Below are positions 1 through 7,700 of a stretch of DNA of 52,214 nucleotides, piece after piece. The stretch is from Nitrosomonas eutropha. GTDB lineage: Bacteria > Pseudomonadota > Gammaproteobacteria > Burkholderiales > Nitrosomonadaceae. Numbering within the stretch: the first letter of the stretch is position 1; every line of letters begins with the position of its first letter. The DNA is taken from contig NZ_QICQ01000020.1 of the NCBI RefSeq assembly GCF_003201195.1, positions 1-52,214 of the forward strand. The letters run 5' to 3'. The notes under the pieces were generated by a model, which searched no databases, was not told where the DNA came from, and worked only from the letters and a program-made list of their open reading frames with translations. A program made the translations under genes and the position numbers.

Positions 1-105
1 GATTTCCAGGCTTCTGGCAGCTTCTGCTATCGTTAATCCCTGATCCAGTACCAAGCTGATTGCATCCAGCTTGAATTCCTTTGTATAGTGTTTCCCAGGC
101 TCCAT
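1..105 (-). CDS. IS3-family transposase OrfA, N-terminal part
   Basis: The reading frame begins with ATG at 105 and runs off the window at base 1. The 35 visible residues start MEPGKHYTKEFKLDAI and continue into an IAEAARSLEI segment. This is the first part of the helix-turn-helix of IS3-type OrfA proteins (HTH_Tnp_1 family), which bind the IS ends. A GGAGG-type ribosome binding site lies just upstream, which supports this start over the out-of-frame ATG at 110. The full protein would be about 90-100 residues. Confidence 0.7.
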   Translation of the reverse strand, partial: MEPGKHYTKEFKLDAISLVLDQGLTIAEAARSLEI

Positions 106-163
106 TTCATCCTCCAATTAAGACTATTTTCTCTTAACTGGAGTGCCCGGGTCTATTAGACCA
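1..163 (-). mobile_element. IS3-family element, left end (partial, runs off window)
   Basis: This is the left end of an IS3-type insertion sequence read on the minus strand. It holds the first codons of OrfA (separate entry), a ribosome binding site before them, and an outer end near 163 that starts TGGTC. The same TGGTC start is found, inverted, at 717-722 on another IS3 relic, so both may belong to one IS type. The rest lies outside the window, so it cannot be judged whether the copy is intact. Confidence 0.65.
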
Positions 164-213
164 TATCATCCCTCCGTAGCTGGTTATATGTTACACCAGC
201 ACACCGTGGGACT

Positions 214-489
214 AAACAATTATGCGGAGCAAGTCCATTGCAGGCGTCTCCGGGAAAGACTATCCGCCATCGATTAAATCGAGGAGGTGATCGATCTGCA
301 AACAATGCGCTATGGACCATCGCGATGGTACGCATGCGTAGTGAGCCGAGAACTCAAACCTATGTAACACGACGTACAGCTCAAGGGATGTCAAATAAGG
401 AAATTCAGCGTTGTCTGAAACGGTACATTATTCGTGAACTGTATCCGCTTATTCTCGCAGATTTGTCAGATGCGGCCACAATTACTTGA
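214..489 (+). pseudogene. IS110-family transposase, C-terminal remnant
   Basis: The frame is open from about 214 to a TGA at 487-489 and has no credible start. It carries the C-terminal Transposase_20 signature of IS110 enzymes: a LCGASP segment, then SPGKTIRHRLNRGGDR, NNALW, and the tail CLKRYIIRELYPLIL. Intact IS110 transposases are about 320-400 residues with an N-terminal DEDD domain, which is absent. The sequence after the stop resembles an IS110 right end. The fragment sits between two IS3 relics, so it probably inserted into one and later lost its 5' part. Confidence 0.75.
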
Positions 490-501
490 CATAGGAGCGT
501 C

Positions 502-684
502 AATGCTGTAGCGGAACGATTCTTTCTGAATCTCAAGATGAAACCTGTCTGGCAGCGAGATTACGCTAACCATGCCGAGGCCAGAAAAGATATGATGCAA
601 TACATTGTTGGCTTTTATAACGCAGTGCGCCTGCACTCCACGCTCGGGTATATCACGCCGGTTGATTATGAGTTCATGCTGTAG
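502..684 (+). pseudogene. IS3-family transposase OrfB, C-terminal remnant
   Basis: About 60 codons, from an AVAERFF segment to the TAG at 682-684, match the end of IS3-type OrfB (rve integrase core): NLKMKPVWQ, then VGFYNAVRLHSTLGY with the catalytic-domain end and the usual SPxxYE-like tail TPVDYEF. The N-terminal part with the first two DDE acids is missing. The right inverted-repeat end lies at 717-722 (TGACCA), the inverse of the TGGTC end at 163. Confidence 0.75.
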
Positions 685-722
685 CAAAAGAACCTATCGC
701 AGTGTCTGAAATTACTTGACCA

Positions 723-893
723 CTACATATCTTTAAGGTCTGCACCACTGATATATTTCATTTTCAATCTCCAAGGTTGTCAGATTTCTATATCCACGCT
801 TTTGAATGGCCTTGCGGAGGCGAAGTATACTTTTTTATAAATCTTGATGGAATATTTGAGTGGGTAGACTCACTTGGCATTTATATGCAATGA
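723..893 (+). pseudogene. 3' fragment of a gene cut by the IS insertion
   Basis: A frame open from the IS end to TGA 891-893 has no start codon of its own. It reads as plausible protein (for example AFEWPCGGEVYFFINLDGI followed by FEWVDSLGIYMQ), with more sense than the other frames. I do not recognise the family. It is best taken as the last 55-60 codons of a gene whose 5' part was removed when the upstream IS copies arrived. It could be chance, since the frame is short. Confidence 0.35.
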
Positions 894-1111
894 ATAACGG
901 GGATGCTGAATTCCTTAATCTTCTTGAAAGAAGCCATGAAATAAAATGATAAATATTGCACAACTACTTTTAAAATAAAGAGTATTATCAATAACATTGT
1001 GCTCAATTTGATAGGGTAAGTATTGATTGAGAGAGCAAGGCGAAAGGATGAGAACCTAACCAGAGAGAAGTTGAGAATTACAGACCTTTGTACTCACAAA
1101 AGGAGATTCAC

Positions 1112-2731
1112 ATGAGAAAAAGAACTGTTGTATGGTTTAGCTTGGGATTAAGTAGTCTTGCTGCCGTAATAAGCCCTGCCCTCAGTCAAACGGATTACGA
1201 ATTGCTCGCTCAATCTTCAAATGCGATTTCTGAAACACAGCCACACAGAAAATCTTCTAATAAGAATACAGAACCTAAAAAAAATACCCCTGACCGACCT
1301 TATGATGCAATTGCGGAGGCACAAACACCTAGCTCATCGCTAGACAAAAGTGCGGAGCAGAAGAAAAACGAACATGACCGCTCTGATGTTTTTGCTGCCA
1401 CGCATGCGCTACCCTCTTCAGCCGCATTCAAGAATCAGCCAGATGACGGAAAGATAAAAGGATTTGATTTTTATCGCGATGCACTCAATGCAAAAGAAGC
1501 GATGGAAACCTTCGAAAAAACAATGAAGGCAGATGTGGAGCAGCGCTCTTCAGTAACGAAAACTCAGCGTGATCTATTACTCAAGCGTTACGATCTGAAC
1601 CCACGTTTGGACTCCAAGGTAACCATGACTCGTGGCAAGCCCTTGGCTGTAGGTCCTACTGCCAGATTGCAAGAGGGAATGGACTGGCAAAAGCTGGCAG
1701 AGATGTCCCCACAGGAAATACGTAGCAAGGATATCTTCCCTTATCCTGCGCTACCTCATCCGAAGCAGGTAACTGGAGGACAAGTCTTCCCACCCGTACA
1801 AATCAAAGGTTTTCCAAGATTGGAGCGATTCGATGTAGAATTTGATTTACCTGAAGCCTTTCTGCCGGAATTCCCTCCGGCAATGTTTCTTCAGAACAGA
1901 CCAGAACTAGGGGATGTATCGCGTGGAGAGGTCATATCCATCAACAACTTTTACCGCTTGTTCAAGGATATTCTAACTCCGGTTCAGCTTAACGGACTTC
2001 AAATGTTACTTTCCCCGTTGCCACAGGAAGAATTTAATCCGACAGATGATCGTAAAAGTGTGCAGCCAAGTCTGGGTGTCACCTGTTTTGATTGTCACGT
2101 TAATGGTCACACTACAGGACAATTTCATTTAAGTCCTGATATACGTCCTCAGGAGCGCCGATTCCGGTTGGACACAGTAAGTCTGCGTGGCTTGTATGCT
2201 CAGCAGATCCACGGTTCGAAACGCAGTCTACGTTCTGTCGAGGATTTTACTGAGTTCGAGTTTCGTACGGCTTATTTCAACGGAGATCCTATTCATGCGA
2301 TGAAAAAAGGATTTCCTGTTTTTGACCGGATCCATGTAAGTCACATGGCCCAGTTTCAAAATATGCTGGATTTTCCTCCTGCACCGAAACTGGATAGCCA
2401 AGGAAGACTAGATCATGCAAAAGCAACCAAAAAGGAACTACGGGGAGAACAAATCTTCTTTGGCAAGGGCCAATGTTCAGGCTGCCATCAACCTCCTGTG
2501 TTTCTCGACAATCAAATGCATGATCTCAAACTTGAGCATTTTTTGAATGAACCAGGCGATGGGCCGATAAAAACATTTACGCTTCGCGGTATCAAAGACA
2601 GCCCTCCTTATCTCCACGATGGGCGTTTGCTCACCTTGGAAGACACGGTAGAATTTTTTAATCTGGTATTACAACTCAAGCTCACCGATCAGGAGAAATC
2701 TGATCTGGTCGCTTATATGAGGCAGTTATAA
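1112..2731 (+). CDS. Di-haem cytochrome c peroxidase/MauG-family protein
   Basis: A 539-residue exported protein with two CxxCH haem c sites: CFDCH near residue 324 and CSGCH near residue 454. The C-terminal PPYLHDGRLLTLEDTVEFF block is typical of the bacterial di-haem peroxidase/MauG superfamily. These periplasmic proteins reduce peroxide or oxidise partner proteins with electrons from small cytochromes. The N-terminus (MRKRTVVWFSLGLSS, then SPALSQ) is a signal peptide. A low-complexity linker to about residue 110 makes it longer than classical CcpA (about 340 aa). ATG 1112 is chosen because it follows AAAGGAG; an in-frame start at 1088 has no such site. It is probably transcribed alone, ending at the hairpin 2781-2826. 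The exact substrate is unknown. Confidence 0.8.
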   Translation: MRKRTVVWFSLGLSSLAAVISPALSQTDYELLAQSSNAISETQPHRKSSNKNTEPKKNTPDRPYDAIAEAQTPSSSLDKSAEQKKNEHDRSDVFAATHALPSSAAFKNQPDDGKIKGFDFYRDALNAKEAMETFEKTMKADVEQRSSVTKTQRDLLLKRYDLNPRLDSKVTMTRGKPLAVGPTARLQEGMDWQKLAEMSPQEIRSKDIFPYPALPHPKQVTGGQVFPPVQIKGFPRLERFDVEFDLPEAFLPEFPPAMFLQNRPELGDVSRGEVISINNFYRLFKDILTPVQLNGLQMLLSPLPQEEFNPTDDRKSVQPSLGVTCFDCHVNGHTTGQFHLSPDIRPQERRFRLDTVSLRGLYAQQIHGSKRSLRSVEDFTEFEFRTAYFNGDPIHAMKKGFPVFDRIHVSHMAQFQNMLDFPPAPKLDSQGRLDHAKATKKELRGEQIFFGKGQCSGCHQPPVFLDNQMHDLKLEHFLNEPGDGPIKTFTLRGIKDSPPYLHDGRLLTLEDTVEFFNLVLQLKLTDQEKSDLVAYMRQL

Positions 2732-2780
2732 TCAGGGAGGTTTTCTTTTACAGCTTATGAGCCAAGATTCTGATATCAAC

Positions 2781-2826
2781 AATGAGCAAACCAGTACTCA
2801 AAGTTTAATTGGCTGGTTTGCTCATT
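2781..2826. terminator. Bidirectional hairpin terminator
   Basis: Perfect 14-base arms, AATGAGCAAACCAG at 2781-2794 and its complement at 2813-2826, enclose an 18-nt loop. It lies between two convergent genes, the di-haem cytochrome and the copper-binding protein, so it can serve both. It lacks a long T run on the plus strand. Confidence 0.7.
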
Positions 2827-2832
2827 CATTAT

Positions 2833-3180
2833 TTAGTGAATATAAGTATCAGCCATTTGGTGACAGCTATCAGCACACTCACGGCATGTATTGATACATT
2901 CATCCATATCACCCACTTGTTCACAGCTCTTGGCACAAGCATCACAGACCTCGGCACAAACTCTGCAAACCTGACTGCTTAAAGAAGAATTACTCAACAT
3001 GAAGTTAGCTGAAGTTTGGCAGATTTCAGCACAATTTAGCATAAGCCGCATATGGTCTGGGGCAACATGTTTACCGCCTGACTCAAGACAATGAGTCATT
3101 GCTTCATGCAGACATGTTTGATGGCATCGGTTACATGCATTGATGCATGATTGCATTTCAGAATTTATAGCATGTGACAT
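2833..3180 (-). CDS. Four-helix-bundle copper-binding protein (Csp/DUF326 type)
   Basis: 115 residues with 16 cysteines, many in CxxxC or CxxC pairs along helices (for example SCINACNRCHQTC near the start and CRVCAEVCDACAKSC near residue 73). This is the pattern of the Csp copper-storage proteins, in which cysteines lining a four-helix bundle bind many Cu(I) ions. No signal peptide is visible, so a cytosolic Csp3-like role in copper buffering is likely. That would fit an organism rich in copper enzymes, but this is inference. ATG 3180 follows AAGGAG. The gene converges on the di-haem cytochrome gene, with the hairpin 2781-2826 between them. Confidence 0.85.
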   Translation of the reverse strand: MSHAINSEMQSCINACNRCHQTCLHEAMTHCLESGGKHVAPDHMRLMLNCAEICQTSANFMLSNSSLSSQVCRVCAEVCDACAKSCEQVGDMDECINTCRECADSCHQMADTYIH

Positions 3181-3362
3181 TTTGAGGCTCCTTCAGATTG
3201 TTAAAGGTAAATTTTTAAATCCGCGATTAGCTTTTCATTGTTAATAGTATGGCTCAAACCAGTACAGCTGCGGAATCTTATGCTTATCTAGAACGTTTAA
3301 ATACTCTTTTAAATAATTTACTCCAACGTCTTCATCTACATCTTCTTTGGTATAACTACCTC

Positions 3363-3403
3363 ATTATAAAAAAGGATCTTTCAATCCGACCCTTTTTTAT
3401 AAT
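3363..3403. terminator. Bidirectional rho-independent terminator
   Basis: A 16-base stem with one mismatch (3363-3378 against 3388-3403), a 9-nt loop, and A and T runs in the arms. On the minus strand it lies just after the KGG stress gene and is its likely terminator. Confidence 0.75.
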
Positions 3404-3425
3404 GAAACAACTGACTAATTAATGA

Positions 3426-3764
3426 TTACTTATCGTTTTTATGACTCTGTTTGCCTGCATCAGAATGCTGCTTGGAAGTTCCACCACGAGTATGAGAGGG
3501 TGAATCATCGTCATCATCCTTTTTTGACTTTCCGCTTGTAGAAGTGTTTGCCGTATTTCCTGATGTCTTGGCAGCACTACTAGAAGAAGATTGTCCGCCT
3601 TTCTTTCCGGCCTCTCTTGCTTCTTCAGAGTCGAATTCATGCGCGGCACCTTTCTCATGCGCAGCCTTTCCACCTTTACTGGCTATTTGACGCTGTTTAT
3701 CTTCATCCATCGAAGCAAATCCTTTGTTGGAATTATCATTATCCTGATTTTTACCTGTAGCCAT
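3426..3764 (-). CDS. KGG-repeat stress protein
   Basis: 112 residues, very hydrophilic and low in complexity. Two KGG-type stress repeats can be seen: one reads GFASMDEDKQRQIASKGGKA and the second is SEEAREAGKKGGQ. These repeats define small stress proteins of the YciG/GsiB/Con-10 type, whose molecular role is not settled. The C-terminal half is a Ser/Thr/Lys/Asp-rich disordered tail. ATG 3764 follows AGGAGAGC. It is monocistronic and ends at the terminator 3363-3403. Confidence 0.8.
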   Translation of the reverse strand: MATGKNQDNDNSNKGFASMDEDKQRQIASKGGKAAHEKGAAHEFDSEEAREAGKKGGQSSSSSAAKTSGNTANTSTSGKSKKDDDDDSPSHTRGGTSKQHSDAGKQSHKNDK

Positions 3765-3968
3765 GAAGCTCTCCTAAAGTAATTGATTTTGTGAGTTCGT
3801 TTACACAACGTTCCTACTGTGCATCGAATGGAAAAGTAAATAGATATCCTCCCAATTATTGATAATTGGACATATGCTCTATTAGGATTCTTACTTAAGC
3901 AAACGACACCAGCATAAATTAGTGTTAATCAATATTTTAAAGTTCCGATAAATTCTCCTCACATCAAG

Positions 3969-4040
3969 ATAGACCGGAGCGCGGTTTGGGTGTTGGCCCT
4001 AGTGCATACTACTCGCCTATGGCCGTTGGTTAGGAGGTAA
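3969..4040 (+). pseudogene. RelE/ParE-type toxin, C-terminal remnant
   Basis: A 23-codon frame ending at TAA 4038-4040 reads IDRSAVWVLALVHTTRLWPL and two more arginines. The VWVLALVH-Rx-WP pattern is the last beta strand and tail of ParE/RelE toxins, which normally run 90-100 residues. No upstream sequence in this frame looks like the rest. It lies 21 bases before the antitoxin relic at 4062, which suggests a former toxin-antitoxin operon. Confidence 0.45.
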
Positions 4041-4061
4041 GACGGGAAGTTCATAGACCGA

Positions 4062-4276
4062 ATGAGCAGGAAGAAAAATGAGGAAGTGATTGCAGATAGC
4101 CACGTGAGCAGTGAGATGCTACGTTATATGACACTGCCGAATGCTTGACCAGCACCGAAGCCGTGGCTGCATTTCTAGCGGAAGCCGAAGTTATCAGCCG
4201 ACCCACGGACTTATAATACGTTGATCACGCCCGCGATGTCGTAGCGCGGGGCAGAGCGATGCACGGCCTGGAATGA
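4062..4276 (+). pseudogene. Decayed addiction-module antidote (HI1420-type HTH antitoxin)
   Basis: Two adjoining frames make one recognisable protein. From ATG 4062 the frame reads MSRKKNEEVIADSHVSSEML and R. It then continues in a shifted frame from 4127 as YDTAECLTSTEAVAAFLAEA. After a stop at 4214-4216 it goes on as DHARDVVARGRAMHGLE to TGA 4274-4276. This resembles the probable addiction-module antidote family, in which a YLxxEEAIAxYLxEAL segment is followed by a short HTH. The shift sits where a TA is duplicated (TATAT for TAT). The protein can no longer be made. Confidence 0.55.
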
Positions 4277-4277
4277 C

Positions 4278-4373
4278 ACCACCCCTCAAGTGTCAAAGAA
4301 CAATCAAATGAGCCTTGCCCGCTCGGGCAGAACCCACACATGACGAGCCTGATATTGATACTTGAGGGGCGGT
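4278..4373. repeat. MITE-like inverted repeat with an inner hairpin
   Basis: A 19-base repeat at 4278-4296 matches the reverse complement of 4355-4373 at 17 of 19 positions (core CCCCTCAAGT). Between them is a small hairpin, TGCCC-gctc-GGGCA at 4316-4329. The 96-base unit has no coding capacity and follows a dead gene directly. A miniature transposable element or an IS deletion derivative is the most likely explanation. A structured RNA cannot be excluded. Confidence 0.5.
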
Positions 4374-4904
4374 AACTTTACGGTTAAAAAATTCGAGCCT
4401 TCATACCTCCGAGTATACCGCGTAATCATTCAACATTACCAAATCCTGCGACTCGAATTCTTGATTTGGCAGAATTTCAGCAATTGTCAGAAATTCCAGT
4501 CAAACTTGAATGGTATGCTAATCATTGATAATGAAAACACTCGACGCACGTATAAAAATGAGTTACGCGATTCAAATAGACACCTCGATAGATGAAAAAT
4601 CACCTGCGTTGGGAGCTGGCCCAAATGCTCATTTGTTTTTACCTTGCTCTGACGACTTCGCCAACATTTTTTACTCACCCTGCCAGAATAGTATTATCTT
4701 TGCGAGGTCGTGCTCTTTATCCGTAAGTGGAACATGGTAGGTACGATACAAACCAATGGATATAAAATACTGGACCGCCACCACGCTGCTATGCAACTTA
4801 TGCTGACAGCAAAAGGGTAAAGAAAGTGCTCACCGTTACTTCTCAGCGTTCTTTTAACCCGACAGAACCAAATTTGTTAAAATTCGCCTTTTTGGAATAA
4901 AGTC
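4374..4904. other. Gene-poor stretch before potA
   Basis: About 530 bases with only short overlapping frames on both strands. None of them has a recognisable motif, a good ribosome binding site or a credible composition. The last 100 bases must hold the promoter of the pot operon. I can point to an AT-rich TTGTTAAAATTC segment at about 4874-4885 but no clear -35/-10 pair. Confidence 0.4.
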
Positions 4905-5996
4905 ATGGCGTTACTTGAATTGCGCAATGTTATTCGGCGCTTTGGCGATTTCACGGCAGTGGATAACGTTAGCCTGTCGATTCAAGCAGGTGAATTCTTC
5001 ACACTGCTGGGCCCTTCCGGTTGCGGAAAAACAACACTGCTGCGCATGATTGCCGGATTCGATGTCCCTGATTCCGGGCAGATTTTGCTCGATGGCCAGG
5101 ATATTGCTAATACACCGCCCGAAAAGCGCCCTATTCATACCGTCTTTCAGAGCTATGCCCTGTTTCCACACATGACGGTGGCAGATAATGTGGCTTTCCC
5201 GCTGAAAATGTCCAAGGTGGCGCCAGCAGAAATCAAAAAACGGATGGAGAAAGCACTGGAAGAGGTACAGCTCTCCCGGTTCACCCACCGCTTTCCGCAT
5301 GAACTCTCCGGTGGACAAAAACAACGTGTAGCCTTTGCGCGCGGCTTGATCAACCGGCCGCGCCTGCTGCTGATGGATGAGCCGCTTGGCGCGCTGGACG
5401 CAAAGCTACGGGAAGATATGCAGCGGGAGTTAATCAATTTGCAAAAAGAAGTCGGCATCACCTTCATTTTTGTTACCCATTCCCAGGATGAGGCGCTGGC
5501 GCTGTCACAACGGATTGCAGTGATGAATCTGGGAAACATCGAACAGATTGGCACACCTTCAGCCATTTACGGAACCCCGGCAAACCGTTTCATTGCTGAT
5601 TTCATCGGCAAGATCAACCTGATGGAAGCCCGGGTAACGCAAATTTCCAACACGGCCATGACGCTGGAAATTAACGGACTGGGAACAACCGTCCTCCCAC
5701 CCAAAAAAGAGATACAGGCAGGAGATCAGGGCGTGATCGCTATTCGCCCGGAACAGGTAGCAGTACACGCACTGGCGAAGCAGGCAGAAATACCCCATGC
5801 CCATACTGGCAAAGTGCTCGACTTTCTCTATGTAGGCGACGTCACCACCTATGTCATCGAGTTGGACAGCGGCATTCAAATCGAAGCGCTGCTGGCAAAT
5901 TCTTCACCCGGACGCGCACGCTTCTTTGAAGTGGATGATCCAGTTATTGTCAGCTGGCCACAGGAAGCTGCACAGTTTCTGGTGGATCGGCCATGA
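4905..5996 (+). CDS. potA: Spermidine/putrescine ABC transporter, ATP-binding protein
   Basis: 363 residues, the normal length of PotA. It powers polyamine uptake by hydrolysing ATP on the cytosolic face of PotBC. Walker A is GPSGCGKTT (36-44), the Q-loop lies in VFQSYALFPHMTV, the signature is LSGGQKQRVAFAR near 134, and Walker B with D-loop is LLLMDEPLGALDA near 155-167. The switch histidine lies in FVTHSQDEAL. The last 90 residues form a TOBE-type regulatory domain with the IRPEQV motif. It opens a four-gene operon and its stop overlaps the potB start by four bases (ATGA). Confidence 0.93.
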   Translation: MALLELRNVIRRFGDFTAVDNVSLSIQAGEFFTLLGPSGCGKTTLLRMIAGFDVPDSGQILLDGQDIANTPPEKRPIHTVFQSYALFPHMTVADNVAFPLKMSKVAPAEIKKRMEKALEEVQLSRFTHRFPHELSGGQKQRVAFARGLINRPRLLLMDEPLGALDAKLREDMQRELINLQKEVGITFIFVTHSQDEALALSQRIAVMNLGNIEQIGTPSAIYGTPANRFIADFIGKINLMEARVTQISNTAMTLEINGLGTTVLPPKKEIQAGDQGVIAIRPEQVAVHALAKQAEIPHAHTGKVLDFLYVGDVTTYVIELDSGIQIEALLANSSPGRARFFEVDDPVIVSWPQEAAQFLVDRP

Positions 5997-6895
5997 ACAA
6001 ATTCCGCCTGACACGCTGGTTGATCAGCCTGCCACCTACACTGTTTCTGCTGATATTCTTTGCGGTGCCCAGCCTGATCATGATTGTGACTTCGTTCCGC
6101 TTCCCTGGAGAATATGGCGGGCTGGCACCGTTGACTGCGCCGGAGACAACTGCCGCAGAAGGGGATTCTGGTTTGTATGGTATGACGCTCGAAGCCTACC
6201 ACTTCTTTTTTAGCGATATCCTGTACGCAGAAATTTTCCTGAAATCCTTTGTGGTTGCGACAACTTCCACCCTGATCTGTCTGATTATGGCCTATCCGGT
6301 TGCCATGCTGATTGCCCAAAGCGCTAAAAAATACCGCAACCTGATGATATTGCTGGTCGTCCTGCCATTTGCCAGCAATTTTTTGATCCGCATCTATGCC
6401 TGGATGATTATTCTCGGGCCGGAATCAGCATTCAGCCATTTCATCAATAGTGTACTCCAGGCCTTTGGCTTTGAGCCGGTCATGATGTTGTTTTCTCCGT
6501 TCGCAGTATTGGTCGGAACCGTTTACGTGCACCTACCCTTTATGATTTTGCCGCTCTACACCAATCTGGAAAAACATGATCCGGTGCTGCTCGATGCTGC
6601 ACAGGATCTAGGCGCAAACCGCTGGCAGCGCTTCTGGCTGGTCACCTGGCCACAGTCGCTGCCGGGTGTCTTCTCCGGCTCCGCACTGGTATTCATCCCG
6701 GTGCTGGGCATGTTCGCTATACCGGATATTCTGGGCGGCACCGGTGACATTCTGATCGGCAACCTGATCAAGGATCAGTTCCTGGGAACACGCGACTGGC
6801 CGTTCGGCTCCACATTGTCCATCATGCTCATGCTGGCCGTGCTGTGTGTGACTGGATTATTCACTCTACTGGCTCGCCCTCGTGTACCCAGGTAA
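5993..6895 (+). CDS. potB: Spermidine/putrescine ABC transporter, permease 1
   Basis: 300 residues with about six membrane helices, the first at residues 12-30. It is one half of the inner-membrane channel for polyamines. The cytoplasmic EAA-like loop, DAAQDLGANRWQRFWLVTWP near residue 200, is where the ATPase docks. A non-membrane insert of about 30 residues (near 40-65, rich in Thr, Glu and Gly) follows the first helix, as is usual for PotB. The ATG overlaps the potA stop, which indicates translational coupling. Confidence 0.92.
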   Translation: MNKFRLTRWLISLPPTLFLLIFFAVPSLIMIVTSFRFPGEYGGLAPLTAPETTAAEGDSGLYGMTLEAYHFFFSDILYAEIFLKSFVVATTSTLICLIMAYPVAMLIAQSAKKYRNLMILLVVLPFASNFLIRIYAWMIILGPESAFSHFINSVLQAFGFEPVMMLFSPFAVLVGTVYVHLPFMILPLYTNLEKHDPVLLDAAQDLGANRWQRFWLVTWPQSLPGVFSGSALVFIPVLGMFAIPDILGGTGDILIGNLIKDQFLGTRDWPFGSTLSIMLMLAVLCVTGLFTLLARPRVPR

Positions 6896-6914
6896 ATAAA
6901 TCTCCTGTTCTGAT

Positions 6915-7700
6915 ATGAAACACACCAATCTCACCCTGTGGCTTGCTGCCAGTCTGGTTTATATTTTTCTTTATATTCCACTGGTTATTGTCGTCGTTTA
7001 CTCGTTCAATGATTCCCGCCTGAATGCGGAATGGGTCGGCTTTACGCTGGACTGGTACTACAAGCTGTTTAATAACCAGGAAATGCTGCTGGCCGCGCGT
7101 AATTCATTGATTATCGCTGTCAGCGCCAGTCTGCTTGCAACCATACTGGGAACCATGGCGGGATTAGCCATTCATCGCTACCGGATCAAGGTATTGCCGT
7201 TTCTTGCATTTGCACCAATTGCCATGCCGGAAATCCTGCTGGGAGTTTCGCTGCTGCTGTTCTTTCTACAAGTACTGAATCTGACGTTAGGTCTGGTTTC
7301 GATCATCATTGCCCACACAACATTTTGTGTTGGTTTCGTCGCCATTATTGTGCGTGCTCGGCTGCAAGGTATGGATGACAGTATTTTTGAAGCAGCCCGC
7401 GATCTGGGCGCAACACCCTGGCAAACATTCAGGCTGATTACTCTGCCGCTGATCATGCCCGCAGTCATCGCCGGGGCGCTCATGTCGTTTACGCTGTCAA
7501 TTGATGATTTTGTTATTACTTTCTTCACCAAAGGCATTGGTGAACCGATTCTGCCGATTCAGATCTACACCATGATCAAAATTGCTGTTACGCCCGAAGT
7601 TAACGCCATTTCTACATTATTCATGTTGTTGACACTGGTATTGATCATCATCGCTAATCGTCTGGATTCCGGCATCTTGCAGGGGGAAAAGAAATCGTGA
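6915..7700 (+). CDS. potC: Spermidine/putrescine ABC transporter, permease 2
   Basis: 261 residues, hydrophobic throughout, with the first helix at residues 8-28 followed by the PotC-type VYSFNDSR segment. The EAA loop reads EAARDLGATPWQTFRLITLP near residue 157. It pairs with PotB to form the channel. The IDDFVITFF segment near residue 197 is conserved in this family. It starts 19 bases after potB and overlaps potD by four bases. Confidence 0.92.
   Translation: MKHTNLTLWLAASLVYIFLYIPLVIVVVYSFNDSRLNAEWVGFTLDWYYKLFNNQEMLLAARNSLIIAVSASLLATILGTMAGLAIHRYRIKVLPFLAFAPIAMPEILLGVSLLLFFLQVLNLTLGLVSIIIAHTTFCVGFVAIIVRARLQGMDDSIFEAARDLGATPWQTFRLITLPLIMPAVIAGALMSFTLSIDDFVITFFTKGIGEPILPIQIYTMIKIAVTPEVNAISTLFMLLTLVLIIIANRLDSGILQGEKKS

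Noticed and set aside
3249..3422. 58-codon plus-strand frame starting MAQTSTAAESYAYLERLN
   Set aside because: No ribosome binding site, runs through the terminator hairpin at 3363-3403, and the later residues look random. Kept out of the gene list although the first 20 codons look sensible.
4362..4740. Short overlapping frames on both strands
   Set aside because: No motif, no ribosome binding site and odd amino-acid composition; treated as non-coding.
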